From Aphelocoma coerulescens (lineage: Eukaryota; Chordata; Aves; Passeriformes; Corvidae): a stretch of DNA of 64,000 bases. The translations under genes were made by a program, and so were the position numbers. Shown one piece after another: positions 61,860 through 64,000 of this stretch (its first letter is position 1; each line of letters begins with the position of its first letter). Below the pieces are notes generated by a model. That model had not been told where the DNA came from. It did no database searches and saw nothing but the letters and a program-made list of their open reading frames with translations. The DNA lies in NCBI RefSeq assembly GCF_041296385.1, contig NC_091023.1, positions 23,065,924-23,129,923 of the forward strand. Reading direction: 5' to 3'.

Positions 61860-62720
61860 TCCAAGTTGTAGTGTAAGATATTCTAAATCCTTGTCAATTA
61901 AATAAACTTTATTAAATCGGCACAAACTGTTTGGAACTATCTATAAAGAATATATCCTTTTACTATATTGTTGCTTTTCTTATAAAAAAACGCTTAATTG
62001 AAATGCCTTAGAGCTGCCTGGCACAAAAGTCAATAAAAAGCCTAGAATAGAGTTTATAGGGGTTGTCTATGCACATAATTAAATCCTTCAGGCACTTTAA
62101 AACTCTGCAAAATAAATGGTTATGCAAGAATGGCCTGCTGAGAGAAGAAATGCTTGTATCAGCTTTAAGCAGCTGCTCTCTGCTCGGTGTTTCTGTGCTG
62201 GAATGAGAAAGCTGTTAGAAGAGGGGACGACTGCAAGACCCATACAAATCATCTTTGTTACTGACACTTCAGGGAGTGCTTTATGGTGGCTGTCAAGCCC
62301 AATACAGGACTTGGGCCGTGCCTGCTAAAGTCAACCGGTGTTATTTGAAAAGGAGATGGTCGTGACAAAACCAACATCTCTGCCCAAATAATGTTGGGGG
62401 CCAGGATGGAGGGAGCTGAGGCAAGAGTTAATGCTGGCTGCAGCCAGGCACTGCCGGGCGAGCGTGCGGCTGAGGCCTGGCTCTGATGGAATAACAGAGG
62501 TTAATTGCTTGCAATGGTCTATTGCTGTAATAGGAGTAAAAGGGGAGGACTGTACTTAGATTTGATTTCACTGTTCTTTAGGGAATACAGATCGAGGGGG
62601 TGGGATTGTTATTAGGGGCAAAGGAAGTGGTGCTAAAAAAAGAAGAGTTTAATGAATGTAACCAATAGAAAAATTGTAGGTTTTTTTCTCCCTCTGGCCC
62701 TCAAAGTTATGATAAATGAT
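61860..62720. promoter_or_regulatory. Putative conserved regulatory blocks
   Basis: Two unique stretches (61870-62110 and 62340-62720) have A+T-rich homeodomain-type words such as CAATTAAATAAAC near 61895, ACATAATTAAAT near 62073 and GTTAATTGCTTGCAATGG near 62499. A G+C-richer, CpG-bearing segment lies between them. No convincing coding potential is present: the frame 62116-62328 has no recognised content. Confidence 0.33.
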
Positions 62721-62820
62721 AGCACGAGGAAAAGATAACCTACCATGAGAGTAGGATCACCAAGGCCAAATACTAAAACTCCCAGCTGACTGCCCCATAC
62801 ACTGCAGCCTCTGTTCGTGT

Positions 62821-63008
62821 TTATTTTTTCTGCTCACTCTTGGTTTCGTCAATCAGTATGATAGACGATAACTCCTGACTAGAGCAGCCTGTGTCCTGCT
62901 CTCTCACGGTGGGTAGCATGTTGTGGTTGGCGCCGTGCAGTCGGAGGATCACCCGCATCAGAAGCATCAGGGGATGAGGTAGGGAGCAGTCTTCCAGCAG
63001 CCCCGCTC
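62821..63008 (-). other. Candidate terminal exon on minus strand (unassigned)
   Basis: On the minus strand a good acceptor context (CTGCCTGCTATTCTCCCAG) ends at 63009. It is followed by 188 nt open to TAA at 62823-62821. The translation has a hydrophobic helix-like part (LMLLMRVILRLHG) and a polar C-terminal end (SSIILIDETKSEQKK). A second minus frame is also open through part of the segment, which weakens the case. The location inside a CpG-bearing, enhancer-like neighbourhood allows a non-coding transcript. I recognise no family. Confidence 0.22.
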
Positions 63009-63560
63009 CTGGGAGAATAGCAGGCAGCGGTGTTATCAGCATGCAGCCACGCTGCCAAGAAAATGACCACACATTAGTAGCTTTGTTTGGGTAGAGTCTA
63101 GGGGGGATGTCGCTCGCAAAAATTGAGACGCTCTCTTTCTGTTAAATCATCCCGGTTGTGAGTGTTAAAAGATAGCTTGTTCAAAAAGAAACCATACGCG
63201 GCTTGCCCAAGGCGAGGCCACGACAAGGCTGCGGGAGCAGCTCGGAATTTGTAGCGCTGCAGTCTCGGGGGCAGACACACACCCGTCTGTCTCCAGAAAG
63301 CAACAGGTTTTCCGCTTGCTTCTGCACCGAATCCTCCTCTGCCCTGCCCGAGGGTGGCCCTGCCTTCCCTCCCTGCCATGCCTTTCCCAACGCCTCGCCT
63401 TGCTCCTGCTTTGCCCCTGCCTTGCCTTTCCTATGCCTTTCCAGGGAACCAGCAAAAAAGAAAATAGCCTTTGCTGGCCGCTGACATGTGAAGAGCTGCT
63501 TGCTAAGCCAACAGCTCATCAGATGGCTGGAATTTCCTGCGCCCGATCCGCGGATCGCTG
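62900..63560. promoter_or_regulatory. CpG-enriched segment, possible promoter
   Basis: CpGs are several times denser than in the surrounding DNA, notably at 62930-62955, 63110-63275 and 63540-63556. The last cluster includes a GATCCGCGGATC palindrome at 63546-63557. The segment is not uniformly G+C-rich, so it is at most a weak CpG island. No TATA box is visible. Overlapping open frames on both strands at 63098-63672 follow from the composition. Confidence 0.3.
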
Positions 63561-64000
63561 GTGTTGTTTATCTCCTCTCTCAGCACCAATATTTGCCATG
63601 TGTGTTATCCTTGAAGGTTTTGCTTCTATTTTGCTAATAAAGGAAAAGAGAAAGTGTGTTTACTATTGCTGAAACCTCAGCTCTTTTGGGGGGTTTGGGT
63701 CGCGCCTCTGGGGCCATTTTATTTTTGAGCTGAGCACCCCCTGCCTCCCCTCAGAGAAGGAAGTAACCAATGTGAAATTCTTTTGATATCTTGTGATGTA
63801 GCAGTGGTCAAACATTTCCTGTTCAACATTTTTTCCAGTGTATTTGTGGTTCTTTTCCCAGGAACAAATGTCTCAGGATTTTGGTGGACTGGGCTTTACC
63901 AGGCACTTTGGGCAAGGCTGACAAACGCATCCACCTCGGAGCGGGGCAGCCGATGACACCACAGTCACTTGGAGCATCCAAATGGGCTTTTTAGGAAATA
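63561..64000. other. Non-coding right edge, no gene seen
   Basis: Mixed DNA with a few CpGs near 63938-63953. Nothing recognisable as an exon or repeat before the window ends. Confidence 0.5.

Noticed and set aside
1..64000. CRISPR arrays, bacterial operons, phage or plasmid features
   Set aside because: No regularly spaced repeats, no ribosome-binding-site/ORF pattern and no long contiguous genes. The sequence is clearly vertebrate-like.

Overview
The window reads as non-coding, single-copy vertebrate nuclear DNA, most likely from a bird. There is no operon structure, no tRNA or rRNA gene, and no gene that I recognise. The strongest lineage marker is one minus-strand fragment at 47793-48003 that matches the 3' end of an avian CR1 LINE. 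The low overall repeat load and the alternation of A+T-rich DNA with short G+C-richer patches fit a bird, perhaps a passerine, but I cannot name a species or locus.

Layout. From 1 to 6 kb there is little beyond a purine-rich stretch at 2153-2623 that looks like a decayed coding sequence. From 6 to 10 kb and at 16.7-17.1 kb there are A+T-rich blocks with clustered homeodomain-type motifs that resemble conserved developmental enhancers. The 10-15 kb part carries small structured repeats (an 11-bp stem hairpin, a 24-bp BamHI-site palindrome, poly(A) runs). The 17-33 kb part is mostly featureless apart from a G+C-rich patch at 21.2-21.7 kb. Enhancer-like blocks return near 25.7, 33.0, 34.9, 43.7-44.6, 45.1-45.7, 48.4, 53.2, 58.7-59.2 and 61.9-62.7 kb. 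A GATA microsatellite at 37.45 kb abuts a possible CR1 tail remnant. The right end (62.8-63.6 kb) is locally CpG-rich and holds a minus-strand open frame with a good splice acceptor.

Coding potential. None of the open frames is longer than expected by chance for this length and composition. A few short ones (40432-40578, 43094-43257, 50498-50818, 62821-63008 minus) have splice-like edges or protein-like composition and are listed as candidates only. I could not assign any of them to a family.

Overall reading. Near-absence of transposable elements, no confident exon over 64 kb, repeated homeodomain-motif clusters and two CTCF-like sites together suggest a gene desert or a very large intron acting as a regulatory landscape for a developmental gene outside the window. 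That is inference. Cross-species alignment is the decisive test. I found no sign of a novel multi-gene system.
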